A stretch of DNA of 64,000 bases, taken from contig NMRB01000869.1 of assembly GCA_002633025.1 (NCBI GenBank), positions 198,775 through 262,774 on the forward strand, given 5' to 3'. Source of the stretch: Notospermus geniculatus (lineage: Eukaryota > Nemertea > Pilidiophora > Heteronemertea > Lineidae). Made by a program: the position numbers and the translations under genes. How positions within the stretch are numbered: position 1 is the stretch's first letter; each line of letters opens with the position of its first letter. This document shows, one piece after another, positions 11,381 to 22,100 of the stretch. A model generated the notes under the pieces. The model saw nothing but the letters and a program-made list of their open reading frames with translations, was not told where the DNA came from and ran no database searches.

Positions 11381-11679
11381 TGTTAAAGTTAAAAGTTAAA
11401 GTTTTGGGTTTATAGTCTGATATCAACAACGGTAGAGGTGTCATCCGACTTTACACTAGTTTAACCCTAGTCTATCCTGAAACCTTTCAGTAGAACTCTG
11501 ATGAGCTGCTCATCAGCGCTACAATCCGAGCATTTCCGACTGGTACCCACTTATACACCTAGGTGGAGGGAGGCCAGTGAGGCAACGAGACTTGTACAAA
11601 GTCTCACGCCCAGTGGGATTCGAACCCGGGACCCTCTGACCGCTAGTTGGAGGCCCGAACCACTACACCACCGTGGCTA
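11381..11679 (-). mobile_element. tRNA-derived SINE, minus-strand copy
   Basis: On the minus strand it begins with an A box-like TGGTGTAGTGGTTCGGGC and a B box-like GGGTTCGAATCCC. It continues through a body shared for about 300 bp with 59984-60304 and ends in AACTTTAAC-type tail repeats. This order (tRNA head, unique body, short-unit tail) is that of a SINE. A protein partner for retrotransposition is not encoded here. Confidence 0.85.
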
Positions 11680-12435
11680 GTGGTTCGGTGTGTGGTAGGT
11701 TCGTCGGTTTCCATGGATGGCGTTGGAGTGAAAGGGTTAAATTCAGATGTGACGATAAAGTTGTACTTTTCTGTAACCCATTGACCTATGTCTTTCATTG
11801 CATAAACCGCTATATCTAAGAACGTGCTCACGTAAATCTACACGATACCAAAAAATCGGCTTCGGAGTGGTATTCAGCATTTCAACTTCTTTTAGAAATA
11901 GTAGCAGTAGCCATGGTAGCCAAACTTTCCACTAAAATATTTACTTTAGAATTGCGCGTTGCCGACAGCAGCATGTTCTTTTATGTCCAGTTGGTTAGCA
12001 GTAGTCATCGCTCGGCTGGTTGCCGTTTCCCTTTGCACTTTAAAGGTAATAAGTCAACACAAGAGACTGGAAGAACGGTGGAGGGATTGGGAAGCTGTGA
12101 TAAGAGTTGGCGAGATGCACGATCTGGTGTTGAAAACGATAGGGTGATTCACACGGAGACGGTTAAAGGCAGCAGCACACCAGACTTAAAGATAATGTAT
12201 CACGACTTCATTGTTTACATTCAATGTTTGTAAACATGGATGTTTACATTGTGTTATTTTGGACTTTTTGGACATGCAAACCCACCAAATTGAATACTTT
12301 CAGTATCAAAAGAATTTCTAGAGGGGCACGCCACCAACAAATTATTCATGAGACAAAGAAAGACTGGACACAAACAAACAAAATGTAAATAAACAATGAT
12401 TTTCATGGCCCGCGAAAATACCCGTGACATTATCT
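11680..12435. other. No gene recognised
   Basis: Two overlapping plus-strand frames around 11913-12233 show no domain and no repeat of themselves in the window. I do not call a gene. Confidence 0.35.
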
Positions 12436-12690
12436 TTAACTTCATTCCACACCCGATTGGCGCGAGGTTTTCAGCCGATATCTCCGCAATAGCTGGGTCA
12501 AAATTGACTTACCATACATCAATCGACTTGTCTTTCTTGTCGGTATCTTTCTGCTATCTTCATTTTTTGCGTAAGGCCGACATAACGGATCCCTTTCTCA
12601 AAAGCCATTTCATTTCGATACGGTGTTCAGTGCAGTTTACACATGCGCGATGCATTGCGTCATTTCAAAATGGCCGCCACTGTGATGGTT
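12436..12690. mobile_element. Family 10 element, half copy
   Basis: This stretch repeats the left arm and centre of the element at 2513 (GGTTTTCAGCCGATATCTCC, CTTTCTGCTATCTTCATTTT, GGCCGACATAACGGATCCCT). It then stops at a family 5 end, so it is truncated. Confidence 0.7.
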
Positions 12691-12691
12691 C

Positions 12692-12746
12692 AATAGGAGT
12701 TATCAGTCAGTTGACCAATTGGTGTCACTACGGCCCAATTCAATGG
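12692..12746. mobile_element. Family 5 element, one-end fragment
   Basis: Only the end AATAGGAGTTATCAGTCAGT to GGCCCAATTCAATGG is present. Confidence 0.65.
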
Positions 12747-13613
12747 CTACTTACTGATTTTTTGGTAGAATTCTGTATATACGCTTCCTAAAAACAACAG
12801 TTAGTGACGTAAATGGAGGAGACTGCCATGACAACCATGCAAACATGGAATTTCACATCACACGGTCACTGATTTGGACACAGTTTCTTGGTAGGCCTAG
12901 GTTTTTAGATCAATGTTCACACTATGGTTGTCAACAAGTAGGCCTATACTGACATTTAATTCAATGACACTTAGGGGCCTAAAAGTGAGTGTGTTCTTTC
13001 ATTTCTTTGATGAATACAGAGCGGAATTCGTCGACGTCATGTGATCGTTTGGCATGCATTGCATGCACTGCAGTGCCAGTGCACATCATGTAGGCCTAGG
13101 CTGACTTAGGCTAACTCGGCTGAGGTCGCCGGTAGCCTGCTAGGCCTATTGAAGACCGGGACGAATTGTAGGCATGAGATGTGCAGGCTAGGCCTACTAG
13201 GCCTACACAGTACCGGCGGTAGGTCGTGTATGAAGGCCTAGCCCTAGGCCTACGTCCATGATCATGATCAGCAAGGCAGCAAATCCTCCATTTACGTCAC
13301 TTTCTGTTGATTCTAAATCTACTAAAAGGGGGCAGCACAATTATAGGAAGCGTGTATACAGGTCCTCCGTGGTCATCTTTCACATCGGCTTGAGACTCTC
13401 TTCCAAGGGGAAGTTTTGTCGCGCAACATAGTGTGATAAAGTGGGAGGGAGATTAGGGCCTAGGCCTACTCACTCCATGCTATATCTTCAGCGGTCCGTC
13501 CTTCAGAGGTTGTATGGTTGCACACTTCTAATCTAGCATACATACACTAGTTCTTCAGGAGTACGTCCTTCTCGTAGAGCAGCTGGTGGCCAAGTGCACT
13601 GTGTGACTACATA
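12747..13613. other. AGGCCT-rich stretch, no gene recognised
   Basis: The palindrome AGGCCT, usually as TAGGCCTA, occurs many times between 12890 and 13470, far denser than elsewhere. Open frames are short. No domain was recognised. Confidence 0.5.
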
Positions 13614-13653
13614 ATTGCTGGGCTCACTTCACACATGAAGTGAGCCCAGCAAT
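13614..13653. repeat. Perfect hairpin, 18-bp arms
   Basis: ATTGCTGGGCTCACTTCA is followed by a four-base loop (CACA) and by its exact reverse complement. No terminator role is implied in an animal genome; it may be a young foldback or a local inverted duplication. Confidence 0.85.
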
Positions 13654-13696
13654 TCCCCAACACGGGAAAACGGTAACCACAATGGGCTGGTAACTA

Positions 13697-13852
13697 TAGC
13701 GGCCTATCCACGTGCAATATTATTGCACAATATGATGATCAAAATGGGCAACATTATTGCCAAACTTTCTCCATCCATTATGCCAGAAGCACATGGCACC
13801 CATTTTGGGCCCCATATTGTGCAATAATATTGTACCGTGGAAAAACCGCTTA
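13697..13852. mobile_element. Family 3 MITE, copy 1
   Basis: The ends AGCGGCCTATCCACGTGCAA and a decayed complement (TTGTACCGTGGAAAAACCGCT region) enclose TATTATTGCACAATATGATG and CCATTTTGGGCCCCATATTG. Copies recur at 49751, 50809 and 57890. Confidence 0.85.
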
Positions 13853-14410
13853 AGGCAAATAAGCCCTTAGTGAACTAGTAAGGGTGGTCAATTTCATTCC
13901 CTCAAACCACCCCTGTGGGTTAATAAAGGCAGTTTTCCCACAATAGCTCTGTTTGGGCAACCCAACCGCAGAAAACATCGGTAGTCATTTGTGCCACTAG
14001 GTTTTTTTCATGAGAGTGCTCTGCCTCTGCTCATGCCCTTTAGGCCAGCCCCTTTTACGGGAAGGCGTACGATTGGCTACCTGGTATTAGTGGGCAGGCG
14101 ACACCATTCAGTGCACAGAACGATTAGCTGCCCGATTGACAGGCTTATAACCTCATTCCAAGATATGCGGGCGGGACATAATTGCTTTGTGTTGAGCTCG
14201 GTCCGACAGCGACCACCTGCTGGGCTGATTGCAATAGGAGCCGGTGTAACGGTACAGAGTGTCTCCCTGTAAAAAGTGTCCCCTTCTATTGTTGAATGAC
14301 GGAATAAGCGGCATGACTATAGAAAATCAATCCCCAGAGATTAGAATGTAATACTAGTAGGATCTTTTGTTCCTGGGACAGTTTTTCGTGGGGACATTCT
14401 TTCCCTTTAC
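13853..14410. other. No gene recognised
   Basis: A 93-codon plus frame at 13991-14272 has no domain that I recognise. I do not call a gene. Confidence 0.35.
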
Positions 14411-14564
14411 ACCGACAGCGAGTTGACCGACAGGTGGTCACTACATTTATGGCGGACCCAGTCACTATCGATCGTGCAGCAATCACGTAGATGTCTTGTA
14501 CATTGGCACGCTAGAACTTGGCTGCCATTTTTGTCGGCAATATGCGCGGCTGACTGCTCCTATT
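14411..14564. mobile_element. Family 5 element, copy 4
   Basis: It runs from ACAGCGAGTTGACCGACAGG to GCGCGGCTGACTGCTCCTAT and shares CGCTAGAACTTGGCTGCC with the other copies. Confidence 0.75.
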
Positions 14565-14714
14565 CCGAAGACCGATGCCGCCGGGCGGGAATGATCTCGC
14601 CATTGACGGGGCAGTCGTGCGCAAAGCAGCATCACAAAAGTTTCAGACGTTGTGGCCAAACCCTCGGTTGGTAGACCGAGGGTCTGGCCGCGCGAGACTA
14701 CCGCACAAGGATGA

Positions 14715-14990
14715 ATGATTGAGCGCATATCCTTTTGTCACCAAAGCAAGTAAAGAGCATAAGAATTCAATGGTGGCGCATAAGCCTTTTGTCAAAACGA
14801 GCATTAGGGCATTGTGAGCAATAATTAAGGCACAAGAAGCGCACTCCCAAGCAAGTAAAGAGCATAAGAGTTGAATGGTGGCGCATAAGAATTCAATAGT
14901 GGAGCATAAGAATTGAATAGTGGAGCATAAGCCTTTTGTCAAATAGGGCATTGTGAGCATTAATAGGCGCATAGCGCGAGCACTTCTGAA
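14715..14990. repeat. Irregular repeats of AAGCAAGTAAAGAGCATAAG
   Basis: Words such as AAGCAAGTAAAGAGCATAAG, GAATTCAATGGTGGCGCATA and GCCTTTTGTCAAA recur in varied order. The minus-strand open frame here (ALCSTIQFLCSTIEFLC-like) is a product of the repeat and not a gene. Confidence 0.7.
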
Positions 14991-15296
14991 TGCGCGATCA
15001 ACTGAGTTTATTACCGACCGTACATCATCCATTCCCTCCAGCCGACGAAAGCTGTATTTCAGTTACTCCTGATCGTACATGTAAACACAACCACGACAAT
15101 TGCGCCAGGCATGACAGAAGATCAGCGCGCCCCTGTAGAAACCCACGTGGCCTCTCGTGACGTGTTACCCGCCGCCACCTGTCAATCATAGTGCTTATTA
15201 TAATATGAATGGGAAAAGGGCACTGAATGCTCACTCTATGCGCCAATGTGAAAAAAACCTACTGGTTTTGGCGTATGCTGCAAGGGGCTAACAATA
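14991..15296. other. No gene recognised
   Basis: Short frames only. Confidence 0.4.
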
Positions 15297-15425
15297 GGGA
15301 GTTTTCACAAAGCCCCCGAAACGCCAACGCGAACGTCTATCCTTTTGTTCGGTGCTCTCTTCGTGGCATCGAACAATGGGTTTGGCGTTCGCGTTGGCGT
15401 TGCGGGGGCTTTGCGAAAACTCCCC
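15297..15425. mobile_element. Family 2 MITE, copy 1
   Basis: The ends GGGAGTTTTCACAAAGCCCC and GGGGCTTTGCGAAAACTCCC pair, followed inward by CGAAACGCCAACGCGAACG and its complement. The centre is CTATCCTTTTGTTCGGTGCT. Length is 129 bp. A second copy is nested in a family 3 element at 50911. Confidence 0.85.
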
Positions 15426-16925
15426 AATGGTGACTTGCCCATAACCCGGAGAGGTGCCTACGATTCGATGATTTGCAGTACGCGGACTATTTATGCGGGT
15501 GATCACAACACCTGCCACACCAGCCTGATTAGCGTAGACAATACTAACCTGATTTCTTTCAGGTATCTCGTATTCCTTGCCCAGATCAAATTCCAAGTAC
15601 GTAAGCAAGAAATCGTATCCACTAACGAAAGATACAGGAACTTGTTGAACGATACGATTTCTCCTTCAGATTGTTGGCTCAGCAGAATGATGTCACATTC
15701 GTCAGGACCACAACCATACTACTACTAGTACACCATTTCTGGTAACATTGTGTTTGTCATTCACGCCTCTATGTATTATTCTCGGTACAGAATCATGACA
15801 AAAACTTGAAAAACCCATCCTTTGGGTCATGCATACAGAAATGATCCTTGGTAATCACCTCACATTTGGAAACAAGCGTAACATACACTGTACATGTATG
15901 ATGTATGACATGAAAAACTCTATGTTTTTCTGTAGGTATCGTTGGCATTCAAAACTGAAAGGGACTTCGACATGTGCCAGTATGAATGATGATGAATGAC
16001 ATAACGGTCGGTAATTATGGTGACAAGCATGAGGTTGTGACATGAACTCGTCATAATTAGTCAATTATTTGGTGGTAAATTAGTGCATACTAATTATCTT
16101 ATTAATTATCTCACGATTGGCTGGCTCTTTTCGTGCCTTCCAAGGGTAGTTAGAAATACAGTAGTCTCGCGCATTCCCTGTGTGGCGATGACCAACCGAA
16201 TCACTTGAGGGCACCACTACTGGACTCAGAAAAATTCTGTTCGACCGTTGCTCACCACTGCGGGATATGTGCGAAAGTACATGTAGTGCATTTTACTACC
16301 ATTGCTGGCAAAACTTTGGATATGCCTGTTGATCACCAGATCTTATCTTGCCAACCTGTTGTCAATTACATGTACATGTCAATAACTACATGTAGTTCCA
16401 ATTTCACCGCCGAGGCCAATTTTGCCGAAACTACCATTTTTTAAAAACTTGGTAGCTTGAAAGGGACCCGAAACCCATTACATGAACCCATTCATTTCCA
16501 TTTCCATAAACCCATTCATTGGAAAGCTCGCAGAGAGTACTTTCCAATGAATACCTATGTGACAGGGTTTCTGTGAGATTTAAAAATTTGGTAGGTTCAT
16601 AAGTAATAATGAAATTGCCACTGGGCAATGAAAGAGTTAACCTGCGTCGCTTTCCCTCTCAGCTATAACAGCCAGTCGGTTGGAATTAGTCGGTCTTGAT
16701 CAAACATGCACCGTTGTCCATTGCAGTGGTGTTCGTGCTTCACGTTAATGAACGGAGCTTATTGACGTGGAACTACAGTATACGTACACGGATGTTTGGG
16801 AGCGAAACAGCTGTCTGGCAACTGAGAACTAGGCTAAGACAAGTAATTCTTGTCAATGAATAAATTGTAAGCGAATGACTTAACGAGGGGTCCGCGTACA
16901 TTTCACCAAGCGATCGATTGCACCG
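15426..16925. other. No gene recognised
   Basis: Short frames only, with several ACATGTAC words. No domain or splice-paired exon was recognised. Confidence 0.4.
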
Positions 16926-17153
16926 CTTAAAGGGACTCTAGAGGCAGCTTGCTATTGGGCTACTAATAGCACTGCGACTATACTTTAGGTGGCGCTAGTA
17001 ACCATGAACTAATAAATTGTGGATCAAATTTTGACATTGATGAAATCTTCCTTCAAAAATGATGCCCAAGTTGGATCCTCATGCCATCAATTCTCTGTTT
17101 GTAATCATATCAATATGCACTAAAAAGCGGCCTCTAGAGGCCCTTTAAAGGGA
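16926..17153. mobile_element. Inverted-repeat element, CTCTAGAGGC ends
   Basis: The left end TTAAAGGGACTCTAGAGGCA and the right end GGCCTCTAGAGGCCCTTTAA are inverted repeats about 225 bp apart. The interior is unique and noncoding. It resembles a MITE; no second full copy was noticed. Confidence 0.6.
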
Positions 17154-17268
17154 CTGTATGTTTATTTTTGCTGTCCTCAGTAGAGATGTGTTCTCATGGC
17201 AGTGGTGTCTACTGAGTGAGGTTCCATTATTTCCTTCATCAATGATCTTCAGTGTCATACCCGGGGGG

Positions 17269-17817
17269 NNNNNNNNNNNNNNNNNNNNNNNNNNNNNNNN
17301 NNNNNNNNNNNNNNNNNNNNNNNNNNNNNNNNNNNNNNNNNNNNNNNNNNNNNNNNNNNNNNNNNNNNNNNNNNNNNNNNNNNNNNNNNNNNNNNNNNNN
17401 NNNNNNNNNNNNNNNNNNNNNNNNNNNNNNNNNNNNNNNNNNNNNNNNNNNNNNNNNNNNNNNNNNNNNNNNNNNNNNNNNNNNNNNNNNNNNNNNNNNN
17501 NNNNNNNNNNNNNNNNNNNNNNNNNNNNNNNNNNNNNNNNNNNNNNNNNNNNNNNNNNNNNNNNNNNNNNNNNNNNNNNNNNNNNNNNNNNNNNNNNNNN
17601 NNNNNNNNNNNNNNNNNNNNNNNNNNNNNNNNNNNNNNNNNNNNNNNNNNNNNNNNNNNNNNNNNNNNNNNNNNNNNNNNNNNNNNNNNNNNNNNNNNNN
17701 NNNNNNNNNNNNNNNNNNNNNNNNNNNNNNNNNNNNNNNNNNNNNNNNNNNNNNNNNNNNNNNNNNNNNNNNNNNNNNNNNNNNNNNNNNNNNNNNNNNN
17801 NNNNNNNNNNNNNNNNN
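17269..17817. other. Assembly gap (549 N)
   Basis: This is a run of undetermined bases. Open frames reported across it have no meaning. Confidence 1.
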
Positions 17818-18273
17818 GACTGCACTGCGTCGTTAACATTCACTGCCTCGGGTCGTGTAAGTAACGGTGGCATTTACAAGGTTTTTCGTATTAGAGGTTT
17901 ATCTTGACATTGCTCAGCGGCAACTGGAGGGATTACCGAAGGATTTAGAGACTGCGAGTGTAGATCTTCCGCACTTACTGAACGTACTTTATCCGAACAG
18001 CCGAGGATTACGACGTTTTTTTGTGTTCTTTTATTCGTGTGGAGCGCTAAGGTACCGTTTCAAGCCGGTATCATGCTTGGAGAACGCTTCTAGATAACTT
18101 CAGTTCGTCACACATGTATTTTAACCACAAATGCTTCCAAATAAGTTAGACGTTCGTATTCAAAACTGATTCAGTTGTGAGCTCCTGTTATAATTCAAAC
18201 CTCTACTGCGCAGTTTCTTTAGTATCAGCAAGACAAGGTACCAAATTACCAAATTAGGTTTGTCGTTTGAGAG

Positions 18274-19125
18274 ATGGCGACCAAGTTTCCGGAGGATTTC
18301 ACCCGCGACGTTCTGTGCTGCATGATCTGCTACAGCGCCTTCAGGTCACCACGACAGCTCCCGTGCCTGCATACCTTCTGCGAAGAATGTTTGGTAAAGC
18401 ATTACCACATCTACAGAATTCAACTGAACGCAGTCAGCGGGAAGATCCCCTGCCCGACATGCCGGGAGTTCATACCGTTACCAGAAAAGGGAATCAGCGG
18501 TTTCAGGCATGATTTCAAGGTGACGAAGTTCGCCGACATCCTGAAGGACCTGGACACCGAGCATGGATGGACCAAGGCATGTCAGGTGTGCAAACTGGCC
18601 GAGTCCACGGTCGAGGCGGAGACGTACTGCAACGACTGCGGGAAGTATTACTGCAGGTCCTGCTTCGCATCGCATCAGATGGTCACGGTGTTTGCCGGGC
18701 ACGAAACGACAGACCTCAATAAACCGACTTCCAAAATCCTCTGCAAGGATCACGAAGCGGAGATGGAGATGCTACGCTTCTTCTGCGACGTCTGCGAAGT
18801 CGGCATCTGCACCCTCTGCATCCTGACGACTCACAAAACACACAAAGTCGTCAACATCAACACAGGACTGAACAAACAGAAAACCAAACTGCAAACATTA
18901 CTGAGTGATATTCAAAGCAGAGTAGGAGAGGTAGAGGAAACGATGAGAGTGCTAGTGGGACAGCAACAGATGATTGGTCCCGACTTTGACCGATTACGGA
19001 CGGAGATATCCGAACATGCTCGAAGGCGTATCGCAGATATTCGGGAAGAGGAGCGGAAACTTCAAGCCGAGCTTTTCAGTCGTGAGACGAAGAAGAGTGC
19101 GTCATTAGGAGAGGAAATAGCTGAG
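18274..19125 (+). CDS. TRIM-like gene, exon 1 (RING, B-boxes, start of coiled coil)
   Basis: This is 284 codons ending GEEIAE at a GAG|GTAACT donor. Reading through the donor reaches a stop at 19273-19275, so the open frame overshoots the exon. Codons use many third-position G/C, unlike the surrounding AT-rich repeats, supporting real coding sequence. Confidence 0.9.
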
Positions 19126-22100
19126 GTAACTGTCTTTTCTTTAAAGAAAGAAACTTTCTTACAGGTAACCCAAAAAGGGAAAGTAGACACGAATGCAGAT
19201 TCGGTTAAAGGGGCACAGCATTCTCCTTCCCTATCCTGCGGTAAACACACCTGCGTCAAGGGAGACCTTTATTGACAATATTGTTAAACTACCACTCGTC
19301 AACCTCGCCCCATGTAGAGTAACTTCGTTCCTAGCGTATCCACGTATGCATTGTATTGTAATCATACATTCTCCAACACTGGGGCGAAAGGTCGGCAAGA
19401 CTATGGTATTGGAGAATACTGAGTAATGTATTCACCGCCGGTGGCGCCGGCTATCGACAAGAAGTAGCAATATGGTGGCCCTTTAACACTCCTTGCGGTA
19501 CGGCGTGTCTGATTGCTTGTACTTCGTTACCTGACGCTACCATACTGGCAGCCAGTATAAACCACTTAATACTGCTATTAAGATTTCTATGGTTTCCATT
19601 GCTCACACAAGATTAAAAGCCGGAGAAATGAACAAGGGTATGCACGATATTTAGCGAAATTTTTATGGTTTCGTAAATATCACAAGTCAGCGGTATCTGG
19701 TGCTGTTGAAATCAATGAGGCATTGTCAGCTTTTCTCAAAGAAGAGTCAGAAATAGCCGTATTTGGATTCTTTTATATGACGTCTTTTATCTTCAGGTCT
19801 CCAATCACCTGAAGGCCCTCCATGAAATCGACACACAGGCCAAGGATCTTCTGTCAAACAAGAACGTCAGCGCCTCCCGCCTGCTTGCAAACTGCGATGA
19901 GGTACACAAAGACATCTCCGGTATCATCCACATCAGGCCGACCTCCCCTGCCCACGGAGCAGCCGTCCTGAAATTCAGTCCAGGTACGACCTCTAGATCG
20001 TCAATTCATCTTCTGGCACCGTTCATCTGTTCTGAATACCGCTTTCGCTCTCACGGCTTGTATAGAAGGCACAGGAGGTACTGCTCTATGAACGGCTGAC
20101 GATACAACACAAGGATACAACATGCTGATACTAGGCCTACGCATGCGCAAACCGTAGGAAATCACCAGGGAAACAAAGATGGCGACGGGCTGTTGAAACA
20201 ATCGAAGCGCCATCTTTTCCACCCACAGGTTGTAGATACAGACACTTTGCCCTATCGAATCCGTAAAAAGCCAACTGATTGACCCAGTTTCGAAGATTCT
20301 TGGCCTACTAGTGTAAATCTCAGAAGAATAGGTGTACGTACGTGCCAGCGATGATTGATCATAGCCCCCTGTCAATTCGTTTCATTAATCATTGTTATGG
20401 AAATTACGACAGAAACAAAAATAATGCTTGGCAATTTCCGAATGTTATCATAATTGTCGAATGGCTCCAGAATGCTCATAGTACCAAAACACTAGTACGG
20501 AAAGGTAGCCAAGGGTTTGGTTGTGGATGGGTGAAGCATGAGAACAAAAAAGCAGAAAAACGTGTTCCTCAATCAGCGATATCGTATTCGCGTGACGATG
20601 TTTCAGGATATGGAGATCCGGTGTAACAGTAATCAAAGTCCCCTAGAATCGAAGTCCGTTTGTAGGCCTTTTGTTAAACGAGGAATTAGGACATACATGT
20701 ATGGCTATAGAAACCATTACCATTAGAATATAACCTCACAATCGCAGACTGACTTTTGCCGGTGTAACTTGGACTTTCATTCCAAGGACATGCAGGGAGA
20801 CCATTTCTTTCACACTGGTCATATTCTGACGATTCCTGCTCCTAGAATTGCTGATCAAGGTTGTGAGCACTGACGTACACAACCTGTATTTCTCTTGGGA
20901 GCTAGGCCTAGAAGGCGGCGGCTTGGGCAACTCCCAACGTGTTCTCGACATAGGCCTATATGAAAAGATCGCAGGACAACATGCATCTTATAAACATCAT
21001 GTCCAGAATCAAGTTGGGAGTTGCTTCCTTCACCATTCTCTGTATCTCCGTATTAGAGGCAACCCTTGCCGAATCCCCTGGGACCCTTGAGAAAGGTCTA
21101 ATCGTCCATGGAGGAGAGCTGAAGAAAGTGACAATATTTAGGAGGGTAAAGATCACCCTGCCTGTCAGCTAGCTGCAGCTTCAGCCCCTCAAATCCAGTC
21201 TCCTGGGCGTAAAGCCATGAAAGCCCGCTTTGGAACTGCAACCTACGACCATCTTCTACCAGCATCAAAAATATCAAACAGACACTGTACCTGATTTCTT
21301 ACAAAACTCAATGTTATTACACGAATTACTCCGATTATGGCTACCCCCTTGATTAACACGTACTGTGTCACAGTTTGGAAACCATAAAGGTATCTTTGAT
21401 CAAGGAATGGTATAGTCGAGCCTTTTGCCTGTTGTAAAAGATAGCGAGAGTGGCAGCCCTCTCCCGCGAGTCCAATCAGCTTCCCTATTATGATAGCCGG
21501 GGGTCCATCGGATACGAAATGTTAACTCAATTTGTGGAGAGTACATCTTTACCACACTGATGTTTGGTTGCAGGTATGACGGCTGACCTTTTATCAACGG
21601 TTAATTAATCTCATTATCTTGGTTCTGGAATGATGGCCAGTAACCATAAAAGGTTGTTGGCTGTGGCTACAGTTGTGGTTGGAAAGACACGCGCGCTACA
21701 GTTGTGGGTATAAAAGACACGTGTGTGTAATATACTTATTCATATCGTATTATATTAGTCTGATCTAATGATGGTAGGTAAGCAGTGTTTCCGTGATGAT
21801 ACCAAATATAACAGGCACCAAGTTAAAGGGGCACGGTATGCGATCTAAACCGGTGTTTTGACTGCCGACGTAGAGGGAGCCACCTAGCGACAGCAATACG
21901 AACCATTACAAAATGTACGAGTACATCGGGTCCATTCGCCGACAACGTAGTTAGTCCATGGGATTGTAGAGTGGCGCGCACGGCGAAGGTGGCGCCAGCT
22001 ATCGAGAAAAAGTTGAATACCGGATTCCTTAAACAGAATCTTCCGTTGTATCGGCAAGCCAAATCGTCCATCCGCCCTTCACCTGAACTTCGTAGTAAAG

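Noticed and set aside
14643-15032. 129-codon minus-strand frame rich in LCSTI
   Set aside because: It is a product of the irregular GAGCATAAG repeats.
17145-17907. Long frames of 194-249 codons on both strands
   Set aside because: They span the 549-base N gap and have no sequence content there.
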